In this document: positions 46,501 to 55,876 of the stretch, one piece after another | Layout: the number at the start of each line of letters is the position of its first letter | Numbering within the stretch: the stretch's first letter is position 1 | Origin: Meandrina meandrites | Taxonomy: Eukaryota > Cnidaria > Anthozoa > Scleractinia > Meandrinidae | Assembly (NCBI GenBank): GCA_963693305.1 | Contig: OY855907.1 | Span: 32,336,301-32,400,300, forward strand | Length of the DNA: 64,000 nucleotides | Reading direction: 5' to 3' | The notes under the pieces: model-generated | The model's input: the letters and a program-made list of their open reading frames with translations, nothing else | What the model was told of the DNA's origin: nothing | The model's database searches: none | Position numbers and translations under genes: made by a program

Positions 46501-47444
46501 ATGGGTTAAGTACGGAGTTCACTTTGTGTACGTGTTCTTGTGATTCAAGAACAAAGGACTTTGCTAAAGGGAGTGTGCCTGAATTTACTTCGCTGCCACA
46601 TGAAATACTTACTAGACTTAGCAATATTTCGTGAAATCAAGAACTCTTAAAGGACATTTCAGAATAATTTGATTTTTACTTCTAAGCAGGGAGTTTTAAC
46701 GCACTCTAGACCAACAACGTGTCGATTATATTGATCTTATGAATAAAGTGGACGAAAAGAGTGTCTGCCAAAGAGAATGAAAATGATGATAGCAAGCAAC
46801 ACTTTCGACAGCGAAATCGTTGTGTTACTTTCGAAGTATAACATGCCTTTGAACATTTTTTTTTTCTTTATTTTTTGTGTCCTTCAGACGCAATCTCTAG
46901 TGCAAATTTGCAATAAGGGCCGAGCGCGTTTGGATTACCACCGAAACGCTGCGCGAGATAAATTGAACTTCTTTACACTCCGGAATGCAGAATATATGAC
47001 TTAACGTTCTAGCTAGCGAGGGCGGATTTTTTAATTTGTCAATAAATTTGTAGCGAATTTATCCTTGTTATTGTGGGGGAAACATTTTTAGGTTACAATG
47101 ACATTAAAAATAATGAAACATACCAAGGCAAAATACAATAGAATTGTCAAAACGGCAAAATGGCACGTAGTTTTAGTAATAATAGTAAAAATGGCTTCCG
47201 GCAAGGTATTTCTTTGTCTTTGTCTTAAATGCACACAATTAATTTTCTTTATGTTCAATCCAGGTACTTGGTATTAAGAACAAGCAAAAAGAAGAGCCGA
47301 AATCACATTCATCACATTTTTTTTCTTTTTCAATAGTAGCTTAACTATGTGAGTAGCTATCATAGTCTTACCTTCCACTGCAACAAAAAGGTATCCAAGG
47401 ATGGCCAAAATAAGCAAAGCAGACTGCGAAGGCGCGAGATTCAT
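28409..47444 (-). CDS. Secreted H-type lectin / Kazal / C-type lectin / EGF / TLDc protein, 17 exons, 1045 aa
   Basis: Seventeen exons on the minus strand join in frame with GT-AG introns: 47444-47372, 45867-45722, 44842-44591, 42447-42283, 41796-41683, 41309-41184, 40970-40874, 40742-40524, 40150-39774, 37808-37641, 37303-37193, 37009-36890, 36155-36065, 35680-35306, 32532-32401, 31541-31305, 28743-28409; the total is 3138 nt. Order of modules: signal peptide (1-24), Cys-rich linker and three H-type lectin modules (25-324), follistatin/Kazal (325-397), three more H-type lectin modules (398-686), C-type lectin (687-811), calcium-binding EGF (812-855), TLDc (856-1045). There is no membrane segment, so the product is likely secreted. 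H-type lectins bind N-acetylgalactosamine-type sugars in known members; TLDc is usually intracellular, so its place here is odd. All modules are bounded by phase-1 introns. I do not recognise a named gene with this arrangement. Transcript data could move individual exon ends. Confidence 0.8.
29213..29368. mobile_element. MITE of the GGTTGTT...GGATAACGCT type (intron 16)
   Basis: Inverted ends CGGTTGTTGAAAGGGTGGAT and ATCAACCCTTCGAACAACCG, with internal AACGCT/AGCGTT and CCGGATAAATCACTA strings. A related, rearranged copy is at 33675-33870. The family is one I recognise from corals. Confidence 0.65.
29493..29511. repeat. Poly-C and nearby poly-G runs
   Basis: A run of about 20 C here and G runs at 29609-29637 are homopolymers that create false open frames. 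Similar runs are at 32641-32657 (G), 32666-32680 (C), 48619-48638 (G), 49955-49969 (G) and 50086-50101 (C). Their lengths in an assembly are unreliable. Confidence 0.8.
29943..31236. mobile_element. 1.3-kb inverted-end element (intron 16)
   Basis: The left arm 29943-30042 (CCAGAAGTCCATAACTAGAA...CGTGTAGGCTATTTTTAGAA) is the near complement of 31148-31234. The inner 1.1 kb has a 66-codon frame (MKTGIKRASAFWHRF...) that I do not recognise. No target duplication was found. It is probably a nonautonomous DNA transposon. Confidence 0.55.
32074..32215. mobile_element. About 140-bp MITE (intron 15)
   Basis: Inverted ends TTAGTGGTATACCAAGTGG and its near complement TACCACTCGGTATACCACTAA. A related CTTGGTATACCA string occurs near 59179. 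Confidence 0.6.
32248..32378. mobile_element. 131-bp MITE just downstream of the exon 15 donor
   Basis: Left TACATGGGCACGCGGAGATA and right the complement of TACACGGCCGTGCGGAGATA, continuing into ACGAAATT on both sides. The right end is about 22 bp from the donor GT of the EGF exon. Related but diverged ends occur near 58910-59040. Confidence 0.65.
32401..32532 (-). CDS. Exon 15: calcium-binding EGF
   Basis: A phase 1-1 exon of 132 nt. DLNECDKETSYC, ANCTNTRGSYSCAC and GYIGDGFEC give the six cysteines. The D-x-N-E start and the Asn/Tyr spacing are those of a calcium-binding EGF. Confidence 0.92.
32990..33480 (+). mobile_element. Penelope-like retroelement 3' remnant with GIY-YIG motif
   Basis: A frame from about 32990 reads EVVYTIKCKECACVYIGQTS, then RALKTRFKEH and AENHLLNHHEI before a stop. 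The C-x-x-C-x-C-V-Y-I-G-Q-T pattern and the Arg and Glu that follow are those of GIY-YIG endonucleases at the C-terminus of Penelope-like elements. Near 33427 the string TGAAGAAGGC...CCGAAACGTC matches a typical 3' part of such elements. It is truncated and lies in intron 14 of the lectin gene. Confidence 0.7.
33675..33870. mobile_element. Rearranged GGATAACGCTATCC-type MITE
   Basis: Multiple inverted copies of GGATAGCG/CGCTATCC, GATAAATCGCTATC and a CCCTTTGAACAACCGGGCCC centre. It looks like two overlapping or nested copies of the family seen at 29213-29368. Confidence 0.5.
35190..35295. mobile_element. Short foldback element beside the exon 14 donor
   Basis: GTTATTTGCCGGCT and GGTCCGTATA on the left answer TATACGGACC and AGCCGGGAAATAAC on the right, around a centre with GTGACCTCGGTC. 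This is a solo, shortened copy of a foldback I recognise as abundant in corals. It lies about 10 bp from the GT donor of the C-type lectin exon. Confidence 0.65.
35306..35680 (-). CDS. Exon 14: C-type lectin domain
   Basis: One phase 1-1 exon of 375 nt, 125 codons. It has the long-form start CDPGWSYFNGYCYF, then WTTALSKC, TWLGLNDIS, FVWEDRG, NQPNN with EEDCV, and the WND motif before KCSDC. The calcium/sugar motif is QPN, between the EPN (mannose-type) and QPD (galactose-type) forms known in this family, so sugar choice is uncertain. WND and the acidic pair suggest calcium binding is kept. Confidence 0.9.
36065..40150 (-). CDS. Exons 9-13: second block of three H-type lectin modules
   Basis: Exon 9 (377 nt) carries module D and the start of E (KWSDSSC, VHVQITL, SWTENVN, FTVCAMQ, DWMAYQG, then KWWSGTNC). 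Exon 10 (168) completes E (APVVLVTSEH, IWTEDVN, FKVCLREL). Exons 11 (111), 12 (120) and 13 (91) give module F (NNAFCE, TPAVLISANH, TTWIE, FRACVKEF, SVNYAVLTG). Lengths and phases of exons 10-13 parallel exons 4-7 closely, and exon 9 equals exons 2 plus 3 without the intron. Confidence 0.75.
38122..38602. mobile_element. 481-bp Mutator-like MITE with 10-bp TSD (intron 9)
   Basis: The inverted arms of about 90 bp run inward from CTCCTTCGCAGCCGTTGTTT and end GGCTGCGAAGGAGACA on the right. The direct repeat AAGCATTTAA flanks the element (38112-38121, 38603-38612). The 9-10-bp TSD suggests a Mutator-like mobilising enzyme. This end sequence is one I recognise as frequent in coral genomes. Confidence 0.8.
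40524..40742 (-). CDS. Exon 8: follistatin/Kazal module
   Basis: A single phase 1-1 exon of 219 nt. It encodes DLNPCLGVHCPSFGVC, then CVCYENCPSYQDPVC and SNGTTYGNKC, ending YHPGSC. The paired EGF-like lead and Kazal core (PVC..NGTTYGNKC) are as in follistatin-like and agrin modules. Kazal domains often inhibit serine proteases; the reactive-site specificity cannot be read safely here. Confidence 0.85.
40874..45867 (-). CDS. Exons 2-7: first block of three H-type lectin modules
   Basis: Exon 2 (146 nt) holds a linker with WSCGSEC and RTCSNAAFP. Exons 3 (252), 4 (165), 5 (114), 6 (126) and 7 (97) give three repeats. Each has a Cys before the first strand (for example TKCEKITF), a strand such as PSVFVSAK or PAVLVSVHH, a W-x-E segment (VWVESV, VWLENV, AWVEEV), and F-E-V-C-x-R-E or a variant. 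The first two modules also have a Trp-Leu/Phe-Ala-Phe strand (NWLAFQ, DWFAFT). This matches the H-type lectin pattern. The third repeat is the most diverged (RICVMDL, SVSYVVIG) and is the only one split by two introns. Confidence 0.75.
43621..44444. mobile_element. 824-bp inverted-end transposon (intron 3)
   Basis: The ends are TAGGGCCGATTCGCAC...AGCGGACAA and the complement of TAGGACCAATTCGCACTAGCGGACAA. The 4-bp string AACT precedes the left end and follows the right end. The interior has many ACTTGTC/GACAAGT strings in both orientations and a palindrome GTCCTGCCTTGAGGCAGGAC near 44155. No transposase. Confidence 0.7.
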
Positions 47445-49050
47445 TTTGAAGCACACCTTGTGTACTGAATGCGTTCCTCGTGCTTATGTGGTCTGTTCTC
47501 ACAGGATGTCAAGTTCTTGTATTAATGTAAAGTATTTCTGATTGGTTTAAATTGGTGCTTACGTCAGCAACGGTATCACGTTTATCACAGGACAAATAGA
47601 ATGTGATCCTTATCATGTTTTAAAGAAGCAGACACTTAAACTTAAAAAAGTCTGGAATGCGCCAGCCGGCGGAATTTTAGTTTTTTTTTTTCTTTCTGCT
47701 TATGAAGCTCAGAATGTTAGATTACACTGGTATAAAAGTGCATGAGAACACCATTTTCCTCTTTTGCTTTGGGATGGTGAAAAAGAAAAAAAAAAAAACA
47801 GTAAATCGTTTACCGGACTTGCGTCGCAATGAAAAAAAATATTTATTTATAGTTACCTCTAAATATTGTGAGAAAAGTCCATTAATGCCAACGCAATGCG
47901 TTTGGCAAACATTTGCTTTTATTGCTTGTGTACACAGTTTACTTTACCAAAGGAAGGCATAACTGAAAACTTCAATATTGGTCTTGTTAAAGACCTTAAT
48001 CTTTTTATCACTTTTTTTGTTTTCTATCGACCCAAGGACGATATTAGTATTCTATAGTATGAGCACACCTGCAAAGAAAGAGTTTGTATGTGAACTTAAA
48101 TCTAGGACTTTACACCTCCAAGAAATCTATTTCAAAGACGGCACGGAGAATAAATTCCTAAGTTTAATAGAACAGGTAAATGGAAAGACGCTAACGCAAA
48201 TATGGCTCTTCCTGCTTTTTGTCAAAGGTTAAGAGGGCGTACGTGTTCTGATGATTCGAGAACAAATGACTTTGTTAAAGAGGGTGTGTATCAATTTACT
48301 CAGCTAAAATGTTTACGAGACTTTTAAATGTTCTCAGAAATCAAAGAACATTTAGGGGCATTCCTTAGATGCAAGAAGTGCTTTAGATTCTTTTCATCCC
48401 TAACCAGGCACTTTGTTTCTAAAGCAAGAAAGTGTCGATGAACTTGATATCATGAAAGGAATGGACGAAAGCAATATCTAGCAAATACATTAGCAACTAG
48501 GAGGGTGAGCAACAATTGCGAGAACGAAGTCATTGCTGTTCGAAGTATTCCATGCTTCTTATCGTTAGTATCTTCTTGGGGTACGACCGCCTAAGGGAAT
48601 CTTCATAAAGGGGTGGAGGGGGGGGGGGGGGGGGGGGCGTGTATTGTTTTCTATCGAAGATTCCCCTGGATTAAATCAAATAACTAAATACAAAATATTC
48701 CGAAATTAAGTACAGAAATGCAGATTAATCAATGGGATAACGTTTAAAATTTTAGGTTGACTCGTAGTAAGAATTTTTTGGAATGATTATTGCAATCCTA
48801 TAGTACGGGGGCAAAAAGACATTTTCAAGGACGAAAGCTGACACTGACAGCGAAGATGTGAGATATACTTTAAAGCGTATCTTTTCGAATGAACAACTTG
48901 GTTACTTGTTCATGGTGTGTTTTCCGAGAATGTTAGGTTGTTATGTCAGTATAACAGGGGATTGTGATTGGTTTAAATTGATTTATACGTCAACAACCGT
49001 ATCCTGTTCACCAAAGGACAAATAAGATGCGACGCATGTGGCGCTTTAGA
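46130..49050. repeat. Diverged tandem duplication of the lectin-gene 5' region
   Basis: Blocks recur in the same order about 1.4-1.8 kb apart: TTTTGTTTTCTATCGACC at 46258 and 48016, CTCCAAGAAAT at 46360 and 48116, GTACGTGTTCT with AAGAACAAAGGACTTTG or a variant at 46528 and 48240, GTGTCGAT...AAGTGGACGAAA or a variant at 46719 and 48431, and TGATTGGTTTAAATTG at 47539 and 48967. Exon 1 (47372-47444) lies inside the first copy; I see no signal-peptide exon at the matching place in the second. Confidence 0.6.
47372..47444 (-). CDS. Exon 1: signal peptide
   Basis: MNLAPSQSALLILAILGYLF with a following AVEG gives a clear signal peptide and cleavage region. The exon ends in phase 1 at GAAG|GTAAG. 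An in-frame GTG lies 12 bp upstream, but 47444 is the first ATG in frame. Confidence 0.75.
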
Positions 49051-50627
49051 GAGGCGCGCTCACCTTGACGCCCTTCAGAGTGCTAACAGATAGGTGCTTT
49101 GCTGTTTTAGTGGTCGGAAGATAGAACACACAACGAGTTAAGAAGTCTGTTTACTTTGGCTAGGAGAATACTTCTGTAGTAAATTGGCGGCAATCGACAT
49201 ATGTTTAGAATTATTGATTTGGTATTGTGATCAAACAAAGTGTGTTTATCGAGACGACAGCTTAAATTCGCTATCATAGCTCTCTGTTAGGTTGTCTGTT
49301 TTCCCCCAAAAAAACAAGTAGGAATCAGTTCCTGCTTGGGGAAGTGCCTTGATGCCTTCATTCGATTTAAAAAGGCGGGAGAAAAGGGCTGGGTTTCGAG
49401 CAAATTTAATGTCTTATTTGTCATCTCAAGGTTAGAGAGTTTTAACCCAGAGAGACAAACGACGTTGGATCAATATACGCTTAAATCTTCCAGGCGATTT
49501 CTAAACTGAAGAAAACTGCAAGGTCTTCTATCGCGATTCTCTGGTCTCAGACACCTTGTTTTACAACTTCCAAGCCAATGCGCAAGCAAAGCGTCGTAAG
49601 GAGTTACTTCCTTCGCTTTTGTTCGGTTTGGATGCACGTTTAGGCTTTGTTGCTTGTTGCCCTTCCAATTATGCTTGTCTCCTGGCACTTTAAAAGGTTT
49701 ATTAGCACTGAGTCGAACTGTGCATCATCCATGCCTTCTTGCGAGCAATAAACTAAAGTATAGCATTTCAACATTTTCTTTGATACGCTTATTTTATTGC
49801 GTCAACAAAAGTAATCAAAGCGGGAACAAAATTTTCCCCCGTGGTTTCGTGGCTCACAAAATTCACTAGCGGGGCTTAGCCCAGTAAAGGATTATGACGC
49901 CTCCGCCGCTGAAAGCACTTAGAGACCGGTCATTATTTATCACCTAGGGAAAAGGGGGGGGGGGGGGGGTGGTGGTATGCGAAGGATTTTTTTTGCTACA
50001 CCGTAGCATTTACCTGATCCCCCCATAAAGTATATAGCATTTTAATGATCCTCCTCGCTGGTGGAGGTAGCTTTCATGATCCCTCCCCCCCCCCCCCCCC
50101 CACCCCACCCTCTCCCAGCAGCCGCAAAACATCATGTTCATTGCAGGCGTGGATGGCTGTAAGAACAAAGTGTAAGTACTGCCTGGTCAATGTAAATGTA
50201 CTGAAGTATAGAAACATCATCCAGAATGCGCAAGATGGCGTCATGTCGACAAATCGACACCTACAGGGGAGGGGCATGATAGATATTGCCAACAACGCCA
50301 AATTACACCGTAACGTCCGGATAGGTCAATTTCTACCAAATAGGAAATCAGCAGCAAATAACAACTGCCCTTTTTTCTATAAAACGTGGAAATTTCCCGC
50401 CCTTCTCTAAATCGAAAACCACGTGTATAACTTTCCGATTAGCATTAACTATTTCCAAAGATCAATAGCCGAAAAACTAACTAACGAAAGAGCAAGCTAA
50501 AATTGTCAGTTTTACAAGGATCAGCCACAATATGTTGATCACTTGCAAGCTGGAGCCGAGAAATCAACAGTAGGTCGACGCTATTCGACAAGAGAGTATT
50601 CGGCGAATCTTAAAGTGCCTATAACCC

Positions 50628-50765
50628 CCAATTGCAACTTTCTGCAAAGTTTTAAAAAAATCTGCACATGGCATTCAGAGCCACCTTAAATTTACGAAAA
50701 TTTAAGGTGGCTCTGAACCCCATGTGCAGATTTTTTTTAAAACTTTGCCAAAAGTTGCATATTGT
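50628..50765. repeat. Foldback centred on TTTAAATTTACGAAAATTTAAGG
   Basis: TTGCAACTTTCTGCAAAGTTTT, CTGCACATGG and AGAGCCACCTTAA on the left are answered in inverted order on the right by TTAAGGTGGCTCT, CCATGTGCAG and AAAACTTTGCCAAAAGTTGCA. Arms are about 60 bp with a short centre, so two copies of one element end lie head to head. Confidence 0.8.
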
Positions 50766-51033
50766 CTTGCTAATCAAAATTTCGTAATAAAAAAATGGGA
50801 GTCACCGGGCTCGTTTTTGAGTTAGAAGCACTTAAAGCTAAAATTAAGGGTGTTTTTAACATGTTGTAGTGTTGCTATGGTAACATATTGTGTAATGAAA
50901 AAGACAACAACGTGTTCACCAATCACTAATCATTTGTTTGACACCATTATTGTAACATCAACTGATTAAGAGTGGTTATAATGACCAATCGAAATCTAAG
51001 TCTTAGAAATGTTGGAAACGGTAGCCAGCCACC
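50706..51033. mobile_element. TTAA-flanked GGTGGC-ended element
   Basis: TTAA at 50702-50705 and 51034-51037, with short inverted ends GGTGGCT and AGCC-AGCCACC. It also contains the AAAAAATGGGAGTCACCGGG string that occurs as AAAAAATGGGGGTCACCGTG at about 8400 and inverted near 9533, tying it to the repeats in the 7.9-9.6 kb region. Confidence 0.55.
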
Positions 51034-51685
51034 TTAACTGGAATCCTTTAATTAGAGAAGCATTGCTTATCCCACATAAATCATGTCCCTATTGGAAAGC
51101 AGGTAAACAGAAAGGCTGCCTCGTTTTCTCAAACAAACAGCGTGGTATTACCACAAGGAAGTTTGAATAGTTTGGAAAAAATTGCCCTGAATCATGCACA
51201 GCTGTCAACCGCAATCTATATCAAGCACGATCTACACATAATATCATTGGCAAAAAACCAGAGGTGTTCAAAAATGGTTGTGAAAAATCTCCAAAGCTTG
51301 ATTTTTTTTTCAATAAAAACTTAAAAGTTAGAAAAATAAAGTCGTAAAAAAATAAATGTTTATTTTCAGTATCAGATATCAACGCTAAGATTATGAATTC
51401 CTTTGTTTAGCTTCATAAATTATCTATGAGACTGAGAAATTAGTTTCTGGAGGGCCTACAAAGATTGTATGAAAAAAATATATCAAAACCAGAAGGACGT
51501 CTACTTGAAGCAAATGAATTGAAAACTAAATAAAACAATCAATTTTACCTCACATAGATTGAAATAACTTGTCTTTTTGGCTGATATATAATTAAAAGAA
51601 ATGAAAGTGCCAGTCAGTCAATTGTGTTTTACTTTCCAAGGGCATTCACCTAGTTGCAGCGTACAACATAACTCTGTTTCTATCG

Positions 51686-52622
51686 ATGGAAATCTCAGAA
51701 GAAGTGAAGGATACACGAAGTGTTACGAGGGTGGTTTTGCATACCTTCTTTCTTGTTGTTTTAACCGTGTTGTCGTTCATAGGAAACTATTTCGTCTGTC
51801 TTGCAGTGTACCGTAACAGAAGGCTTCGAACTATTACCAATTTGTACGTGTTGGCGCTCGCAATAGCAGACACTATATTGTCAATTTTTGTGTTTCCATT
51901 ATCTGGCAGTTGCTTCAGCTTTACGCCAATGGCCTTTTTCTTACAACTTCTGTCAGTTTAATGGCTTCATATCGTATTATTGGGGTGCTGTATCAATTTT
52001 TACCTTGACTCTTACAGCAATCAATCGATACTTCTGCATCGTTAGGCCTGAACATTATCAAGATCTCTTTACTAAAAGGAGAACCTTGGTCTCTCTGGTT
52101 CTAGTCTGGATAGTCGCACTGTGCCTTGGTCTACTGATCACATTCGAAGCTCGTGTCGAATTCCAATGGCACCCAGCCAGTTTATACTGCAGAGAAATTC
52201 TACCAAACAACCTTTCACAAAGACTTATACCTGTGCTTATAATTGGCATCTGTTCTGCTCTTTTATCATTTTGCATCGTATTTTGTTACGCGAGAGTTTT
52301 CAACGCTATAAGAAGACACAACAATGCTGTCGCTCCATCTTTGCAAAGCGGCAGCAACGCTGAAAAAAGGCGAGCCGAGGAAGTCAGGACATGTCGGATA
52401 TTGTTCGCTGCAGTTGTGGCTGTATGTGCTTGCTGGTTGCCAACAATTGTTATAATGATTCTCGAGTATTGTTTTCATCGGGTTGTCCCGTCATCTGTTG
52501 GATATTTAAGGGTATTGTCTGCACTGATAAGCTCGTGGATAAATCCCATAATTTACGGAGTGATGAACCGTACTATGCGAAAGGAATTTCTGGACATACT
52601 TCATTGTAGAAAGGAATATTAA
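51686..52622 (+). pseudogene. Single-exon class A (rhodopsin-like) GPCR with one frameshift
   Basis: The frame from ATG 51686 gives TM1 (FIGNYFVCLAVYRN) and TM2 (TNLYVLALAIADTILS). From about 51903 the protein continues in another frame with RQWPFSYNFCQFNGF (conserved TM3 Cys), NRYFCIVRP in place of DRY, CWLPTIVIM (TM6 CWxP) and NPIIYGVMNRTMRKEF (TM7 NPxxY and helix 8). The stop is at 52620-52622; total about 312 residues. A one-base difference near 51899-51917 separates the halves. All hallmark motifs are kept, so the lesion is either recent or a sequencing/assembly error. The ligand is unknown; the sequence resembles orphan receptors of the kind often labelled melatonin-receptor-like in corals. 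Confidence 0.85.
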
Positions 52623-53510
52623 CTTTGAATTTTTCTTCCATTTTTGGTACGGTAAAAGATTTATCTATGACTATTCCGTCAAGTGTCCGGAGCTGAAAAA
52701 TTGGGCTTCACACAGTCCTTATGTAGGTATATGCGGGCTCTTGTTTCTTCAACCGTAAGCAAAAAACGCGAGTAAAAAAAACTATAAGCTCTAAAAATGG
52801 CATCATGAGTAAATTCAGAGTTCAACATAAAGAAGCAAAGTAAATAACTAAGAGCTCCGCTTTTAGGCTTGGTACATTTATACACGAATATGTCTTCAAA
52901 AACATTTAGGTTTCGTTACAAAATACCCGAGTTCAGACGATTTAGGTCGGGTTGTCAGGTTTAATGTAAATTTTTGAACGAGACATTTCAGGTAAACGTA
53001 TGTGTATTGCATTTCACGTTAACATCAAAAGTTGCTGGACACATGCTAGGACATATTGAAAAGATACAAAATAGCGATCGGATGGTTCTTAAGGTTGTTT
53101 TTGAGGCTCCTATTTCCGTTGGTACAAGGCTTATTCAGAAAAAAATCAGCTTTCCATGGTGCTTTGATTCCTGCAAATTAGAAGTCGTCTAGAAGATTGC
53201 GTTGTGTCCAAAGGCTAAATGTGCATTCTCAGGCCATTCTTGTAACGACTGACAATGGTAGAGTAGGGTTATTTTTTAAACTTGATACGAGGTCCTTTTC
53301 CATTTCTCAATTAGGAGGTATTTTTCCCACTTTAGAAGCGTAAAAGCCATAGGCTCGAGATAAGAAATACTTCAATAACACTGCACACAACCTGATATCC
53401 TTTGTTTCTCTTTATTGTTTATTTTCCCACATTCGTAACTTCTCGAACATCAATTACTAGTTAACACCAATAACAATAAATGGCACAAATCGCTGAACCC
53501 TTTTCTAGAT
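52623..53510. other. Intergenic region, no gene seen
   Basis: Nothing recognisable. A short GATA run (53506-53523) lies near the end. Confidence 0.5.
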
Positions 53511-53622
53511 AGATAGATAGATAAACTTTATTAACGTGTCAAGGCCACATAGCCTGGGAAAATCCCATACTAATTTGGGGACACAATTAACAGATATATT
53601 TCCCACTTTTCTCCTATAATCT

Positions 53623-54346
53623 CTATCGAATTACTTTCAGTTTGGTTCCCGGTTTGTGGTGCACAAAGCGAGCCTCATTTGGAGGACTGGGTATTGGTAT
53701 GCCCCAGCCTTCCAACAGAGCATTGTTAGCAGATACCAGTGCGCCCTCTGAGTAGGCTCTGTAAGGATGATATGCACTGCCGACCATGTAGAGCTCTTCC
53801 CCATCAAACGGTCTCTTTGCCCACTCTTCAACATCTCGCATGGAGATGTGACTCCCAGGCCCTTGTAAGTACCTGAGAAAAAAAAAAATATATTGATATA
53901 TCAACACATAAAATATGCGACTTCTAAAACTGACAAGGCCGATACAAGTTTAATTCGCCGTTCATTGATCAAATGTAGTATATAGATTATCGCCCAGTTA
54001 TATAACAGAGCTTTTGGACAGATATGTGCCAACACAGTCATTACGATCCTCATCTAGGGGTCTTCTGGAGGTTCCTCGGTCCAATTTGAAACAAAGTATG
54101 GCGATCGATCCTTTTCTGCCTGTGCGCCGACACTTTGGAATGGCCTACCTAGCCATCTGAGACTGGCAGTGGACTTAGATACTTTTAAGCGTGATCTTAA
54201 GATTTGTTTATTTCGAAATGCTTTTATTCGTCTTGTTAGTTTTTCAGTTTTTATTTAAAAAAAAAAGTGCGCAATATATTTATTATTATTGTTATTATTA
54301 TAATAATAATAAGAACTTTATTTAAGTTTCAGGGTAGGTATTTAGC

Positions 54347-54418
<72 letters not shown>

Positions 54419-55799
54419 GTTTATTAAAAGCGGAGTCCCACGCACATTTTTTGCTGGTTCTCAATAATTTGTGAAAATACTCTCATTGAAAGTTGAAGTT
54501 ATTAAACGCAACTGCTCAAGAAATATCCATAGCTAAAATAAATTGCCAATTCCCTGCTAGCAGAGGCTCTTTTCCTGGTGTTCGCTGACGGGAGAAAAGA
54601 GACCTCTGCCATGGGTCGAAAATGGCTTTGATTCAACCGCCGTCCACAGTCTTGGATGGCTCTATTGACAACGCATGCTCCTTGCGTTGTTCGCTGACCG
54701 CAACTTGAGCCCGTTGCGTCTCGCGCATTTCTTTTCATTAATTCCGCTGTCATTTATTGAGCCCACATTGCAAACATGGCGTGCTCGTCGGCGTGCTCGA
54801 AAGAGTTCAATCGTAAAGAGTTTGCTTTCTTCCATTTTGGATAACCTCGACGATGGAAAGGTAAAAAAATTGAGTGATGAGCAGTTCAAGGCTTTGTTTC
54901 ATTTTTTAAACGGGCGAGACACGTTTGCGTGCTTGCCGACCGGGCAAGGGAAAACTCTCATCTACCAGGTTGCTGTACTTGTTGCACGAACGGGGAAGGT
55001 GAAAATTCTGCCATCGAACCCACTTGTTGTGGTTGTTTCACCTCTGTTTTCTTGGCGGAGAGTTAACCGGGGTGTGAGACATAACGCGCCATCTGCGTGG
55101 GTTTTTCGCGCCAGTTTGACGTGCTACGAATATCACGCGATGGCTTGGTCGGCCGGCTCGGTCGCTGAGCCACGGCGCATGCTCAATATAGCCATTTTCG
55201 ACCCATGGCAGAGGTCTCTTTTCTCCCGTCAGCGAACACCAGGAAAAGAGCCTCTGCTAGCAGGGAAAATTGCCAACTGCCATTGCAGACATTCCTCTGA
55301 CAAAATCGTGTCATTACCCTTGACAGAAAAAAAAAAGAGGGCTGGAGCACACAATCCAATGGAAAAACTATTACCTGGTAAGCAGATAACTTAAACAAAA
55401 AAAAAAAAAACGTGATATCGATGAGTTCCACGCCTAAGCCCGTCATATGGTCGTGTGATACTGTTTTGGCAGCCGTCAATTGACCATAACATTGATGTCC
55501 AATATCAAAGATATTAGCTGACAACCTGTTATAAGTCATTCAAATGAAATAGAACGTGCACTTAGGTTTTTGCCAAACTTTGCGTTTTGATTGTTTATCT
55601 TATAATATCGCCAACTGAGAGTATAGTCGTGATTGCTGGCTAAATTCACGTTTCCGACGATTGTTTCTTATTCTACACTGAGAATTAGTCCATTTTAAGG
55701 ACATTTTAAGGCCCATGCTAAAAGCTGTCGCACTTCAGCCACTGCTCGCTCTCGCCGAACTGGCGCTCCGCTATAAACGGTGAATTCCAAAAAAAAAAA

Positions 55800-55876
<77 letters not shown>

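Larger units (their letters stand above)
49051..51600. other. Intergenic region with foldbacks, no gene seen
   Basis: This contains a head-to-head foldback (50628-50765) that merges into a TTAA-flanked element (50706-51033), two homopolymer runs (49955-49969 G, 50086-50101 C), and otherwise short frames without motifs. Confidence 0.5.

Noticed and set aside
54675..55394. A 239-codon frame as an intact helicase gene
   Set aside because: Only the N-terminal part of a RecQ core is present and the rest reads through the inverted-repeat arm.
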